Origin: a virus
Virus record (IMG/VR): IMGVR_UViG_3300042673_001035
Coordinates: 52,681-116,680 of that record
Direction: 5' to 3' (one strand)
DNA: 64,000 bases
The notes under the pieces are model-generated. The model saw nothing but the letters and a program-made list of their open reading frames with translations. It had not been told where the DNA came from and searched no databases. A program made the position numbers and the translations under genes. This document shows positions 14,701 through 23,401 of this stretch, one piece after another (position 1 is the first letter of the stretch; the number at the start of each line of letters is the position of its first letter).

Positions 14701-14892
14701 TTATGCTGGTTCGTTAAATTGAGAAACAGGCATAAATATATATTTAGCTGTATCTGCACATTCTGCAGTTTCCTCAAGTTGTTCATTATCATTGTTTGCA
14801 AACCACTCTTCAACTTGAGCCATAGTCATTGATTCACATCCAGATACAACTGGTCCACCACATGCTTCTCTGATACAAAATAATTCTTCCAT
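14701..14892 (-). CDS. Small acidic cysteine-containing protein, 63 aa
   Basis: Not recognised. It is acidic with cysteines at CIREAC, SGCES and AECAD, and a Pro-containing C-terminus. The opening FCIREACGGPVVSG is the most distinctive segment. A metal site is possible but unproven. Confidence 0.6.
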   Translation of the reverse strand: MEELFCIREACGGPVVSGCESMTMAQVEEWFANNDNEQLEETAECADTAKYIFMPVSQFNEPA

Positions 14893-14925
14893 TTTTTTTA
14901 ATTTTTAATTGTTCGTATATAAATA

Positions 14926-15132
14926 TCAAATAATTTCCAATTCATCAATTTTATTTACAAATAAATATTCCATTGTTTGATTAAACTTCAATATCTTTTC
15001 AACTCCATAATACTTTTTTAATGCCTCTGCATATTCACCCGTCACTTCTCTACTAAATCTTTGTATTGGTAATTTTTTTACTATTTCATATAAGTCCTCA
15101 CCAACTTTAGCTGTTTCTATTTTTCTCATCAT
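14926..15132 (-). CDS. Small helical protein, about 68 aa
   Basis: I start at ATG 15132 (MMRKIETAKVGEDLYEIV), whose ATGATG overlaps the stop of the membrane protein at 15129; longer starts would overlap by 50 nt. Not recognised. It has basic and acidic helices and a C-terminus of NKIDELEII. Confidence 0.6.
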   Translation of the reverse strand: MMRKIETAKVGEDLYEIVKKLPIQRFSREVTGEYAEALKKYYGVEKILKFNQTMEYLFVNKIDELEII

Positions 15133-15470
15133 TTCCAAAATATTTGAACTAATAAAATACTTGCTGCCAATAATAAACAAACCAATGTTTTAAGTGTTAA
15201 TGGTTCTTTAAATAATATCATACTCAAAAGTACAAATACAATCATACCAATACCAAATCCAATAAGACGAGAGGGCCATAATTGACCATCACCCCACGCA
15301 ACTAAATGTTCTACTGATTTAATGTAAAACCATGCCGCGGGTATCGAACTCAATAATATTATAATTGGATATTTTTGATACCAACCATACTTTATACTTC
15401 CCTGTAATTGCATAAAGGAAAAAACCTGCCCAAAGATACCAAAAAAGATACCCAATAATAACCTATTCAT
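15129..15470 (-). CDS. Small DMT/EamA-like membrane protein, 113 aa
   Basis: Four hydrophobic segments (about residues 1-20, 33-52, 68-86, 91-112) and the ending KEPLTLKTLVCLLLAASILL resemble half-size DMT/SMR-type transporters, which work as dimers in the inner membrane. The KEPL turn before the last helix is typical. Substrate unknown. The next gene overlaps its stop. Confidence 0.65.
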   Translation of the reverse strand: MNRLLLGIFFGIFGQVFSFMQLQGSIKYGWYQKYPIIILLSSIPAAWFYIKSVEHLVAWGDGQLWPSRLIGFGIGMIVFVLLSMILFKEPLTLKTLVCLLLAASILLVQIFWK

Positions 15471-15481
15471 TTTCTTTTGTT

Positions 15482-16462
15482 TTAAAAATATTCTTTCATT
15501 AAATGATTAACAATTAAATCCTGATATATTTGTGTTGTGGGGTGTTGACCAAATAAATTTTGGTCATTATTTCTATTATCATATGCGGATATGCCATATT
15601 TGTCAATTGCAAATTCATCTATCCCACCCCAAATAATATTTTTTTCTTCATTTTTATAAAACCACCAATTACTCCAATCAATCATATTATATAATATTTT
15701 TATCATAGAGTTTATGTCCCAAATTTGTTTTGAATTTATGTAATCTTGAAATAAACAATGTTTCCCATCAATAACTTTGGTTTCTTTATTGGTCTGTAAA
15801 CCATTTTCGGAAAACATTGAAAATTGATTATTTATCAAACAAAACTTATATTTGATTCCTTTGGATTTTAAATATTGTTCCGTTGTTAAAATGTTTTGAA
15901 AATATTGGATTGCTCTATCCACAAATTCAATATTTCTTCTATCCATTGATTTTATATCTAAACCATTAACATAACTATCTAATATTGATTGGACTATTTG
16001 GTTTGGAAAGTTTGGTATATTTTCTTTTTCAGGATTTATTACATAATAATTTCTGAATTTAGGATAATCTCCAGGGAATATTTTTTTAACTACTATTTTT
16101 TCCAAAACAGTTTTTGAAAAATCGGTGTGCTTTACGATAACTCTGTCTGGATAATTTATCGGTTCTACTTTAAATGATTCGTCTATTTGATTAACTAAAA
16201 ATTCGTTTTGAATTACAATATCTTTTCTATGTATTTCTGAAAATTCAGCTAGAACAAATATATCATCTATATCTACTCCAATTGAAATTAATTTATCAAT
16301 AGTATCTACGATGGATATCATTTGAAAATTAGAGCCCATAGACATTGAATGCAAGTCTATAACCAATTCCAAATTTTGGATATCTTTTGTAAAATTTTGG
16401 TTAAAAACATCTGCAAATTTGCCATAACTACATCCGGTTGTAACCAGAATTTTTGGAACCAT
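15482..16462 (-). CDS. SGNH-like protein, 326 aa
   Basis: The N-terminus ILVTTGCSYG resembles the GDS block of SGNH hydrolases with Cys-Ser in place of Asp-Ser, and the C-terminus has GQHPTTQIYQDLIVNHL, fitting the block containing the catalytic His (HP). The middle is long and divergent, with many aromatic residues. Similar SGNH-like proteins lie at 9350 and 42123. Enzyme activity is inferred only. Confidence 0.55.
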   Translation of the reverse strand: MVPKILVTTGCSYGKFADVFNQNFTKDIQNLELVIDLHSMSMGSNFQMISIVDTIDKLISIGVDIDDIFVLAEFSEIHRKDIVIQNEFLVNQIDESFKVEPINYPDRVIVKHTDFSKTVLEKIVVKKIFPGDYPKFRNYYVINPEKENIPNFPNQIVQSILDSYVNGLDIKSMDRRNIEFVDRAIQYFQNILTTEQYLKSKGIKYKFCLINNQFSMFSENGLQTNKETKVIDGKHCLFQDYINSKQIWDINSMIKILYNMIDWSNWWFYKNEEKNIIWGGIDEFAIDKYGISAYDNRNNDQNLFGQHPTTQIYQDLIVNHLMKEYF

Positions 16463-16476
16463 ATTTGTTTTTTTAT

Positions 16477-16659
16477 TTAGTAATCATCATCTTCAAATGA
16501 TAATGCGTTTGCTTGTGCATCATCTTCATAGATTTCATCTTCAATCAATTCTAATTTTTCGTAGACATCATCAATTAACGGGTGAGAAATTCCTTCTCTA
16601 TCCATTGATTTTAGATTTTCTTTGATTTGATTTACCAGTTTTAATATTTCCTGCTTCAT
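16477..16659 (-). CDS. Small acidic helical protein, 60 aa
   Basis: Not recognised. Begins MKQEILKLVNQIKENLK and ends in an acidic tail (EDEIYEDDAQANALSFEDDDY). The start lies 62 nt inside the end of the gene at 16598 in another frame, one of the longest overlaps here. Both frames look genuine by composition. Confidence 0.6.
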   Translation of the reverse strand: MKQEILKLVNQIKENLKSMDREGISHPLIDDVYEKLELIEDEIYEDDAQANALSFEDDDY

Positions 16660-16966
16660 TTTCTAAGTTTTGAATAAGTATATCCAAATCACGAATTTCA
16701 GCACATTTTTCATATTCTTCTATTTCCATAAAATATTCCATTGCTTTTTCCAAAGTCAATTTGAGATTTTCTTTCTTTAGAATGAATACCAAGTTGTCAT
16801 AATGATTAGAAACCATTATAGCTTGTACATTATCCAAATCTTCAGTTAGTAATTTTTTAGAATACCTAACTAATTCTGAAAAAATGATATAACGATTTTC
16901 CTCTAACCAACCATTAACCGATTGATTTTCTAAGTCTATATGTAATATAATTGGAATATCTTTCAT
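16598..16966 (-). CDS. Protein with UVR-like helical motif, 122 aa
   Basis: The C-terminal third contains EEYEKCAEIRDLDILIQ, close to the UVR helical-hairpin motif (YExAAxLRDxI) seen in UvrB, UvrC and Clp-associated proteins, where it mediates protein contacts. The rest is unrecognised. The end overlaps the start of the 60-aa gene at 16477. Confidence 0.55.
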   Translation of the reverse strand: MKDIPIILHIDLENQSVNGWLEENRYIIFSELVRYSKKLLTEDLDNVQAIMVSNHYDNLVFILKKENLKLTLEKAMEYFMEIEEYEKCAEIRDLDILIQNLENEAGNIKTGKSNQRKSKING

Positions 16967-17458
16967 CTACAATAAATATTCCAAACCTTTAATATTCGGC
17001 CGTTTTAATTGTATGTCAGTTTCCGACTTTGTAGTTCCAATTTTACATTGTTTCTTATACCAATTATATAAATCCTCCAATGTACCTTTACCTCTACTTC
17101 GTTCCATTGCTTTATCCCACAAATCTTTACCAAATTCCTTAGTAAGTTCACTTCGTAGTTTATACAATATCATATTCTCATCTCTATTTGCTTCAAATTC
17201 TAACTTCAAAGCTTTAACTCTTTTCATTTGAGATGCTTCCAATGCAGCCTGTATTCTATTTTGTTCGTCCGTTCCACCATAGTTTTTGTAAGCCTGTTCA
17301 TATACTTTTTGTGATGTTGCTCTCATTTCTTTTGCTTCACCAAACATATATGAATAATCAAAATCACCATTACGAATTTTCAATAGTAAAGGTGCATCTG
17401 CTTTTAGTGGATTATGTGTTTTACCCTTTGTCCACCAACGAAATTTATTGTATGCCAT
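16967..17458 (-). CDS. Unknown basic helical protein, 163 aa
   Basis: Not recognised. The start MAYNKFRWWTKGKTHNPLK is basic and aromatic, then a long charged helical part (LKLEFEANRDENMILYKLR), ending LKRPNIKGLEYLL. It abuts the start of the gene at 16598 and lies immediately after the FG-GAP lipoprotein gene. Confidence 0.6.
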   Translation of the reverse strand: MAYNKFRWWTKGKTHNPLKADAPLLLKIRNGDFDYSYMFGEAKEMRATSQKVYEQAYKNYGGTDEQNRIQAALEASQMKRVKALKLEFEANRDENMILYKLRSELTKEFGKDLWDKAMERSRGKGTLEDLYNWYKKQCKIGTTKSETDIQLKRPNIKGLEYLL

Positions 17459-17460
17459 AA

Positions 17461-18873
17461 TTAAAATGTTTTGAATATAGATAAATGTAAACTCCTTTCA
17501 AGTATTAAGAAAATATTTACTCCATTTTTTTCATCCGTAAACGCTTTATAGGTATAATGTTTAATTTTACTATCATGTACATTTCCTATCCAACCTGTGT
17601 GGTATAATTTCAATTCATATCTACCATTTATCAATTTATAATAATATGTATCGTTTCCTTTTTTGTGGCCAACACCACTTGCAGGGAATATTTCCATTAT
17701 TCCGTCATTGTCCATATCTGCAAATGTATAAAAAATAAATCCAGTTTGCCAACTGCCAATCCAATCGAATTGTTCATATGTAAGTGGTTTTGTTAATTCA
17801 CTATCCATATATTTATTACTCACATCATTACCATTCTCATCTACAATCATTAAATATGGTGTTGCAGGTATCGTATTGTCTGAATTTTCAGATATCCACA
17901 TTGGTATTATGTATTCCATTTTTCCATCATTGTCCAAATCTTCTATATGAATTTTTTGTGGAGGGCCTGAATTAAGATACCTTGGTTTAAATTTTATTTT
18001 TGGTATTAGTTTATTGTTTTCAACTTTTAAAATAAAATAACTTTCACCAAAAATGTTTTCCGATATGAAAATCATACCTATATTTTTATCTGCATATTTT
18101 GGAGTTATAACATTTAAATTATAGTTTATATTTTTGAAATTGTTATCTAAATATAGATTATTTCTAACAAAGGAATTACCGTTAAATTCAAAATAACATA
18201 GACAAGATTGTGAATATATTTCACTCATGCCATTTTTATTATTATCAAAAATTATTGATTCGGTTGAAGCACCATCATTTTGTATTGGTAAAATATATTT
18301 TGTAAAATTTTTATTTTTATTATTCATAAATACAAAACTATTCATTCCACCTCTACCATTATTATTATAATAAGGTGGTTTTAAAAAGCTCTCGCCTTTC
18401 CAATATCCGGTCATTTGATATATGTCTAAATACCCATCGTTGTTTATATCTGCAACCGATATATCACTATATCCACCCAAATATGAATACACCAAATTAG
18501 TATCTAATTCAAAATAAGTTTTATGGTTTATAAATACACCAACCACAACTCTACTAGAGTCATGTCTTTGAAATTGATATTTAGATTCCGTATTCGTTGC
18601 AAACATAACAACTAAATCTTTTTTACCATCACCATTGAAATCACCTTCACCCTTTCCATTATGTGTTTCAATCCAATATCCTGTAAATTGTTTTTTAAAC
18701 CAATTACTATCAATAACAAATCCAACTTTTGAGGGAGTTGGATTGGTTGTAGGTAGTATCGGTTTATTAATTAAATCAAAGTTTTCTTTTGTTTTCAATC
18801 TCCAAGTATCTGGAGCCACTTTCTCACATCCAAACAATATTATCACCACTATCAGTATCAATAACCTTTTCAT
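17461..18873 (-). CDS. FG-GAP/VCBS-repeat lipoprotein
   Basis: A lipoprotein signal ends at Cys16 (MKRLLILIVVIILFGC). Calcium-binding DxDxDG-type loops occur at about residues 78-86 (DFNGDGKKD), 142-150 (DINNDGYLD), 312-320 (DLDNDGKME) and 386-394 (DMDNDGIME), plus a weaker one near 209. This spacing is that of FG-GAP/VCBS beta-propeller blades. 470 aa. It is probably exported and anchored in the host envelope. Such lipoproteins are unusual in phages and suggest modification of the cell surface. The start overlaps the gene at 18824. Confidence 0.8.
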   Translation of the reverse strand: MKRLLILIVVIILFGCEKVAPDTWRLKTKENFDLINKPILPTTNPTPSKVGFVIDSNWFKKQFTGYWIETHNGKGEGDFNGDGKKDLVVMFATNTESKYQFQRHDSSRVVVGVFINHKTYFELDTNLVYSYLGGYSDISVADINNDGYLDIYQMTGYWKGESFLKPPYYNNNGRGGMNSFVFMNNKNKNFTKYILPIQNDGASTESIIFDNNKNGMSEIYSQSCLCYFEFNGNSFVRNNLYLDNNFKNINYNLNVITPKYADKNIGMIFISENIFGESYFILKVENNKLIPKIKFKPRYLNSGPPQKIHIEDLDNDGKMEYIIPMWISENSDNTIPATPYLMIVDENGNDVSNKYMDSELTKPLTYEQFDWIGSWQTGFIFYTFADMDNDGIMEIFPASGVGHKKGNDTYYYKLINGRYELKLYHTGWIGNVHDSKIKHYTYKAFTDEKNGVNIFLILERSLHLSIFKTF

Positions 18874-19030
18874 ATTCTTTTATTTTACTTTCTAAGAAAT
18901 TAATTGCATCAGAATCACCCGACCAACTATCGTAGTTTCTAAATCGTTTATATAACATTTCCAAACCAAATTCATTATAGTATTTAGTCAATTCAGTTAA
19001 GTTCGGTATATAACAATTATCAAATCCCAC
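18824..19030 (-). CDS. Small acidic protein, 68 aa
   Basis: Not recognised. It is Tyr/Asp-rich with a helical end (FLESKIKEYEKVIDTD). Its last 50 nt overlap the signal-peptide codons of the lipoprotein gene, and its start touches the stop of the gene at 19030, so the three are coupled. Confidence 0.55.
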   Translation of the reverse strand: MGFDNCYIPNLTELTKYYNEFGLEMLYKRFRNYDSWSGDSDAINFLESKIKEYEKVIDTDSGDNIVWM

Positions 19031-19626
19031 TATTTTTTATCTTTTTTCTTTTTAGATTTCATTTTTTTCACTTCACTTTTATATCTTTCATTTGCAGCTT
19101 TTAAGTTTTCATTTGTTTCCCACTCATCACCTTCAAATAAATTGTCATCTTCTGGTATATCACCCCATTCAAAACCAACTCTATCTTCTGGAATTCTCAT
19201 ACCATAGTCATCAAATTCAGCTTCATCTTCATCGGTTGCTCTATAATGTAATCCTTCATTTCCGTTTTGTCCTATGATATCCATTCTCTTTTCATCAATA
19301 TCCAATCCTCCAAAGAAATCATTTTCTAATTCGTCTAGACTTTCATATCCCTCACTATCTTTTAAATAACGATGTCTCAAACCATTATAATCATCTTCAA
19401 ACTTCCATGCTTCTAACTTTTCTTTTAAGTCCTCTGCATCGGTTTCATTATATTCATTTGCTCTATCTATTACCCAATTCTTAAATGAATTTTCGTGATA
19501 TCCCATACCAATAATTAAAGTTTGGAATGCATCCATAACTTCATCTAAACTCAAATCACTATGGTCTATCTTTACTTTGATTTTTGTTCCGTAGGTTTCT
19601 GCTATAAACTTTGATGGTTTATTCAT
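19030..19626 (-). CDS. Acidic unknown protein, 198 aa
   Basis: Not recognised. Strongly acidic throughout (DEDEAEFDDYG and WGDIPEDDNLFEGDEWE), ending in a Lys-rich tail (KKMKSKKKKDKK). This is the largest of four successive acidic proteins (19030-20478), which may form a set of scaffold or interaction proteins. Overlaps the end of 19619 by eight bases. Confidence 0.65.
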   Translation of the reverse strand: MNKPSKFIAETYGTKIKVKIDHSDLSLDEVMDAFQTLIIGMGYHENSFKNWVIDRANEYNETDAEDLKEKLEAWKFEDDYNGLRHRYLKDSEGYESLDELENDFFGGLDIDEKRMDIIGQNGNEGLHYRATDEDEAEFDDYGMRIPEDRVGFEWGDIPEDDNLFEGDEWETNENLKAANERYKSEVKKMKSKKKKDKK

Positions 19627-19927
19627 TGTTTTTTCTTTTTATTTTGTTTATTAAAATATCCTTACCCATTTTATCATGTTGGTCTGCAATTTCTTTTACT
19701 TTATTGTAGTCCAATTTCTGAAACATATCATCCGTTCCTTTGTCATTTTTAGATATCGCTTGGCCAATGTGAGCAAATCGTTTTGTTTGATAACTACTTA
19801 ATGGTGCAATATGTTGTTTTAAGTGTAATGCTTTTGCATCCAAATATTCAAACAATTCATCATCACTCATTCGTTTTAATTCTTCATCAGTCTTGCTGAA
19901 AGTCATCATCATCTTTTTCCCATTCAT
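19619..19927 (-). CDS. Unknown protein, up to 102 aa
   Basis: Not recognised. The first Met overlaps the preceding gene by 41 nt; internal Mets at residues 6-8 (19912-19906) are equally possible starts. A charged, helical protein (TDEELKRMSDDELFEYLDAK) with a basic C-terminus (KIKRKNNE). Part of the acidic-protein run. Confidence 0.6.
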   Translation of the reverse strand: MNGKKMMMTFSKTDEELKRMSDDELFEYLDAKALHLKQHIAPLSSYQTKRFAHIGQAISKNDKGTDDMFQKLDYNKVKEIADQHDKMGKDILINKIKRKNNE

Positions 19928-20234
19928 AATCTTTATTTGCTGAATACACTATTTCACCATCTTCATTTATACTCATATTAAGTGCACCCTTATCTACTAA
20001 ATCTTCAATCGTTTTACCAATTTCATTATTAGAAACACTTTGACAAACATCTAAAAATTCGTCATCAGTTAAAAACATATCATCTTCTTGTTCCCACTTT
20101 TGTTGCATTCTAATTTGTAATGCTCTCTTTAGAGGTATTTGTTCTAAAAAAGGATTTTCTAAAAAGAAATCACTCTCTTCTAAAGCATCTATCATATGAT
20201 TTGATGCTTCAATTATTTCATTAAGAATGTCCAT
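19887..20234 (-). CDS. Acidic unknown protein, 115 aa
   Basis: Not recognised. Begins MDILNEIIEASNHMIDALEE; later WEQEDDMFLTDDEFL and an acidic tail. Overlaps both neighbours in other frames. Likely a soluble helical protein. Part of the acidic-protein run. Confidence 0.6.
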   Translation of the reverse strand: MDILNEIIEASNHMIDALEESDFFLENPFLEQIPLKRALQIRMQQKWEQEDDMFLTDDEFLDVCQSVSNNEIGKTIEDLVDKGALNMSINEDGEIVYSANKDYEWEKDDDDFQQD

Positions 20235-20478
20235 CTTGTTTTATTTGTTTAAAGTTTTCTGCCTCCTCGTCGGGTGTTGGTAAATAACTTGATTTATAAT
20301 ATTCATCATCATATTCCATATCATCTGGAAATATAGAATGACTTTGTGCATTTTTCCATTGCCAATATTCCTCATTCATTTGTTCTTGAGCAATGTATTG
20401 TTCATATAAAAAATCTTCATCACCACCAATAGAACCTGTCAATTGTTGTTTCATAAATTCTTCGTTTGTCTTACTCAT
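20221..20478 (-). CDS. Acidic unknown protein, 85 aa
   Basis: Not recognised. Rich in Glu, Asp, Gln and Tyr (DMEYDDEYYKSSYLPTPDEE). First gene of the acidic run; a weaker promoter-like sequence (TTTGA, then GTGTATATT on the minus strand, about 20497-20525) lies just upstream, overlapping the end of the lipoprotein gene at 20516. Confidence 0.6.
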   Translation of the reverse strand: MSKTNEEFMKQQLTGSIGGDEDFLYEQYIAQEQMNEEYWQWKNAQSHSIFPDDMEYDDEYYKSSYLPTPDEEAENFKQIKQDGHS

Positions 20479-20515
20479 AATTATTTTCTTTTAGTAAATA
20501 TACACCAATTATTTG

Positions 20516-21145
20516 TTATTTCAAAATTATTTTTTGGATAACTAAAACCGAATCCGATTTCCATGCAGTTTCAAACATACCATTCTTTTTAGTTGCATAT
20601 GTATATTTTACTCTTGCAGTTATCGTCATTGTATCACCTCTCATTTCACTCACCGGTGCAATGTTTGTGTTTATCTCACCCGTTTCTCTATTAGAATAAC
20701 ACGACTTATTTATCGTAGGTATCACATAGTCAGCTTGTGCAATTACATCAGGTAATTGTGAGGTTGTCCATTGACCATTGTATTGGTTTAAGTAATTCTT
20801 ATATACTTTGAAAACCGTACTACCGGCTTTTAATAACCAAAAGTGTGAACTTTCCCAATTTACTATTACGGGTTCTGGACTTGGTGGTAAACCATCTATC
20901 AATACTCTACCACTTATTCTATGAATATTTTGTCCGTCTGGATTATATAAAGTAAAATACGGATAACCATTTTGGTCAATAGGTAATCTCGTATTTAATA
21001 CCAAACTAATAACTGGTTTCTTTATCGGTGGTTCTACTTCTTTACTACAACCCATAAGTCCTGCAGCTATAAGTGCAAATAATATACACAATGCTAATAG
21101 AGCACTAAGTTTTAAATCTTTTTTATCACTTTCTTTACCTTGCAT
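20516..21145 (-). CDS. Lipoprotein of unknown function, 209 aa
   Basis: I start at ATG 21145 (MQGKESDKKDLKLSALL), two bases after the preceding stop. A hydrophobic segment ends in IAAGLMGC, a good lipobox at about residue 33. The mature part is beta-rich with Pro/Asn segments (FTLYNPDGQNIHRISG and RVLIDGLPPSPEPVIV) and may be a surface domain. It is one of several phage-encoded lipoproteins in this window. Confidence 0.7.
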   Translation of the reverse strand: MQGKESDKKDLKLSALLALCILFALIAAGLMGCSKEVEPPIKKPVISLVLNTRLPIDQNGYPYFTLYNPDGQNIHRISGRVLIDGLPPSPEPVIVNWESSHFWLLKAGSTVFKVYKNYLNQYNGQWTTSQLPDVIAQADYVIPTINKSCYSNRETGEINTNIAPVSEMRGDTMTITARVKYTYATKKNGMFETAWKSDSVLVIQKIILK

Positions 21146-21146
21146 T

Positions 21147-21350
21147 TTATTTCTTTTTTCGTTTGTCATATCCAACTGGATAGTAAGATATTCCATCCAA
21201 TTTAATATTAAGAACTTTGAATCCATTGTCCTCATCTTTCACTTCGATTGCTTTATCTGGGTTTTTATCCCATACCAATCCATCTAATACAATTCTATCA
21301 TTGTCTAATTTTCTAAATTCATTCATTTGTGTTTGTACTACTTTTGCCAT
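21147..21350 (-). CDS. Unknown protein, 67 aa
   Basis: Not recognised. Strand-like, charged (FRKLDNDRIVLDGLVW and FKVLNIKLDGISYY) with a basic end (GYDKRKKK). Directly upstream of the lipoprotein gene and six bases downstream of the SWIM-motif gene. Confidence 0.6.
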   Translation of the reverse strand: MAKVVQTQMNEFRKLDNDRIVLDGLVWDKNPDKAIEVKDEDNGFKVLNIKLDGISYYPVGYDKRKKK

Positions 21351-21356
21351 GTTATT

Positions 21357-21950
21357 TTATTTTGTTTTAAGTTGTTTAATATGTTTACATTCATTTCCAC
21401 CTGTGTATGTATAAGATGGACAATCACATTCCCAATTACCATTATCTTCAGTTACATTGTATTGAACATTCGGGTCTTTTGAGGATTGGATTTTATACTT
21501 TTTAGTTTCCGATAATCCTTTATCTTTTAATTTTTGTTTAATCAAATCATCTACGGCATCATTGGTACTCCATTCCGCTCTATTCTTTCTAAACTCCGAA
21601 AAGAAATATTGGTCATCAAATAATGCATCCAATACTTTTACCGATATGTCCTCACCTTCATTACTTGCTACATTGTAAAGATTTCGGTCAGCTTCTTTTA
21701 CAAACTTACCTTCATCGGCGTAATCACCTGCAACAACAATGTTATCACCTGCCCAACTACCTACGATACCATTTGTACTATGTAAGTCTCCACCACCTCT
21801 ACCATTTCCGTCAGCAAGTAATATTGCTAAACCGGCCATTACACCACTAGCTGACATACTAAATTCCATTAACTTTGAACCATCACCAAATGTGTGAGGT
21901 GATATGTATTGTTTCTTTTTGATATTTACTATCTTGTAATATTGTCCCAT
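21357..21950 (-). CDS. Conserved protein with C-terminal SWIM-type zinc motif
   Basis: The N-terminal ~120 residues (MGQYYKIVNIKKKQYISP, then GDGSKLMEFS, ILLADGNGRGGGD and VGSWAGDNIVVAGDYADEG) belong to a conserved bacterial/phage protein of unknown role. The C-terminus has WECDCPSY followed by ECKHIKQL, the CxC...CxH pattern of SWIM zinc fingers. The same tail type is on the unrelated protein at 23961. SWIM motifs bind DNA or proteins. No membrane segment. Confidence 0.75.
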   Translation of the reverse strand: MGQYYKIVNIKKKQYISPHTFGDGSKLMEFSMSASGVMAGLAILLADGNGRGGGDLHSTNGIVGSWAGDNIVVAGDYADEGKFVKEADRNLYNVASNEGEDISVKVLDALFDDQYFFSEFRKNRAEWSTNDAVDDLIKQKLKDKGLSETKKYKIQSSKDPNVQYNVTEDNGNWECDCPSYTYTGGNECKHIKQLKTK

Positions 21951-21953
21951 GTT

Positions 21954-22364
21954 TTATAATTTATATACTTTTACTTTTTTTAATTTTGTTTGTTTGTCGT
22001 TATGTCCAATCAATATATCAATTCTATTTCTATATCGTTTGTTCATTACATCATGTACTCTATAAGTTCCGTTGTATTTTCCTGCACCTGTTATCCTAAC
22101 CTTTTGTCCGAATTTATACTTTCGCTTCAGGTCTCTACTAACTGCAATTATTCTATGTTTCTTTGGGTTAGTAATTTTAAACCCACTTGCTGTAATATTT
22201 GGTGTCGAATCCGTTTCACTTTCACTTGCTTTGTATGTAGTTAGTGTTACAATTTCAGGTGTTATTGTTTCTATCATTTTGTTTACTCTAATTTCCTCTT
22301 TCTCCATTTCGTAAGGTAAACATATCAATACCATTGAAAGTATTATATTGTAATTCATAATCAT
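21954..22364 (-). CDS. 3D-domain / double-psi barrel-like protein
   Basis: After a hydrophobic start, residues about 35-130 (TTYKASESETDS, NITASGFKIT, HRIIAVSRDLKRKYKFGQ, KVRITGAGKYNG, RYRNRIDILIG) follow the 3D-domain plan of TASG, IAVD..iPlGt and RIDi, found in MltA-like and RlpA-like peptidoglycan-acting proteins. The usual Asp triad is only partly evident. It may act on cell wall. N-terminal signal is poor, with Cys15 not in a standard lipobox. Confidence 0.6.
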   Translation of the reverse strand: MIMNYNIILSMVLICLPYEMEKEEIRVNKMIETITPEIVTLTTYKASESETDSTPNITASGFKITNPKKHRIIAVSRDLKRKYKFGQKVRITGAGKYNGTYRVHDVMNKRYRNRIDILIGHNDKQTKLKKVKVYKL

Positions 22365-22369
22365 AACTT

Positions 22370-22717
22370 TTAATTTTGGAATGTTCCATCTTTAATTTCA
22401 TTTGAAATACATTTTGAAATATATTGAATAAATGTATCTTTTGTTTTCATCCACTTTGGGTGTATCAAATCATCTTGAAATATATAATTACCCGTTGTAC
22501 CTTCACCTAATACACATTTTTTCATACTATAACAATCATGTTCCCATTTTAATTCAAATAGAATTGCATACTCACCTAATATTTGTCCGTTACAAAATAC
22601 CCATACCCAACTACTTTCTTTTCTATTTTGTAAGGTATCTAAATCGGTATAAAACGAATTACCCATCATTTCAAAATCCACCGCATCTATTGTTTCAAAG
22701 TTTACTGGTCGTTTCAT
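22370..22717 (-). CDS. Unknown protein, 115 aa
   Basis: Not recognised. It has aromatic strands (SSWVWVFCNGQILGEY), cysteines in HDCYSMKKCVLG, and a helical C-terminus (DTFIQYISKCISNEIK). Probably soluble. Follows the LTIKN-like gene at 22724 by six bases. Confidence 0.6.
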   Translation of the reverse strand: MKRPVNFETIDAVDFEMMGNSFYTDLDTLQNRKESSWVWVFCNGQILGEYAILFELKWEHDCYSMKKCVLGEGTTGNYIFQDDLIHPKWMKTKDTFIQYISKCISNEIKDGTFQN

Positions 22718-22723
22718 ATTATT

Positions 22724-23035
22724 TTATTTACTATTTACATAATCGGTTTGCATTTGTTTTATTCTCATTATTTGTTTACAAAATAACTTCAAATCTTTAA
22801 TGTGTTCCATTGGTAAATCCAATTCTCTTGTTGAACAATGTAATTTATACCATACACCATTGGGATTTTTATCCAATTCAAAATGCCAACCTCCATCACC
22901 TATTGTAAATCTAAAATGATATTGATTTGTATCATCCTCAATTGAAACTTTAGATATACTTCCACCTAATTGGTTTTCCATCAAAATTCCAAATTTATGT
23001 ATTGATTGTTCGTTTATATCTAATTTTAATCTCAT
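22724..23035 (-). CDS. Diverged LTIKN-like protein, 103 aa
   Basis: Begins MRLKLDINEQSIHKFG. Later NQYHFRFTIGDGGWHFEL and a C-terminal HIKDLKLFCKQIMRI closely match the family plan (compare DIHNLDLFCAQIKRL in 12302). The N-terminal motif differs from LTIKN, so I call it a likely but diverged member. Confidence 0.55.
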   Translation of the reverse strand: MRLKLDINEQSIHKFGILMENQLGGSISKVSIEDDTNQYHFRFTIGDGGWHFELDKNPNGVWYKLHCSTRELDLPMEHIKDLKLFCKQIMRIKQMQTDYVNSK

Positions 23036-23038
23036 AAC

Positions 23039-23398
23039 TTATAATTTTCTTTTATGTCTTTCTTCAAATTTATCTTCTACTAATTGTGCAGCTTTGGTAT
23101 ATCCCTTATCTTTTAGTAATATGATTGCAAACATATCAGCTGCAATTTCATCATCATCATTTCTATCCTTTGTATGTTTCAACATTATGTGTGCTAACTC
23201 ATGTGCTTCAACCCACCTTAATTCATCTTTGGTTAACTTCACTTCACCATCTATGAATACACAACCCGAACTTGTCTCAGCAAAACCAAAACCACATTGT
23301 TCAAATAGTGGTTTCATCACTTCATATCGGTAGTCATCTTTGGTTAGTATTGCAACTGCAACATCACTTTTGAACTCACTAAAATATGTCTTACTCAT
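23039..23398 (-). CDS. ImmA/IrrE-type metallopeptidase-like protein
   Basis: The protein has HELAHIMLKH at about residues 66-75 followed some 15 residues on by DEIAADMFA, the HExxH plus Glu/Asp arrangement of the ImmA/IrrE family. Family members cleave repressors (ImmA, in mobile elements) or regulate DNA-damage responses (IrrE/PprI). At 119 aa it is a bare catalytic domain. The target could be a host or phage repressor; this is inference. Confidence 0.75.
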   Translation of the reverse strand: MSKTYFSEFKSDVAVAILTKDDYRYEVMKPLFEQCGFGFAETSSGCVFIDGEVKLTKDELRWVEAHELAHIMLKHTKDRNDDDEIAADMFAIILLKDKGYTKAAQLVEDKFEERHKRKL

Positions 23399-23401
23399 AA
23401 C

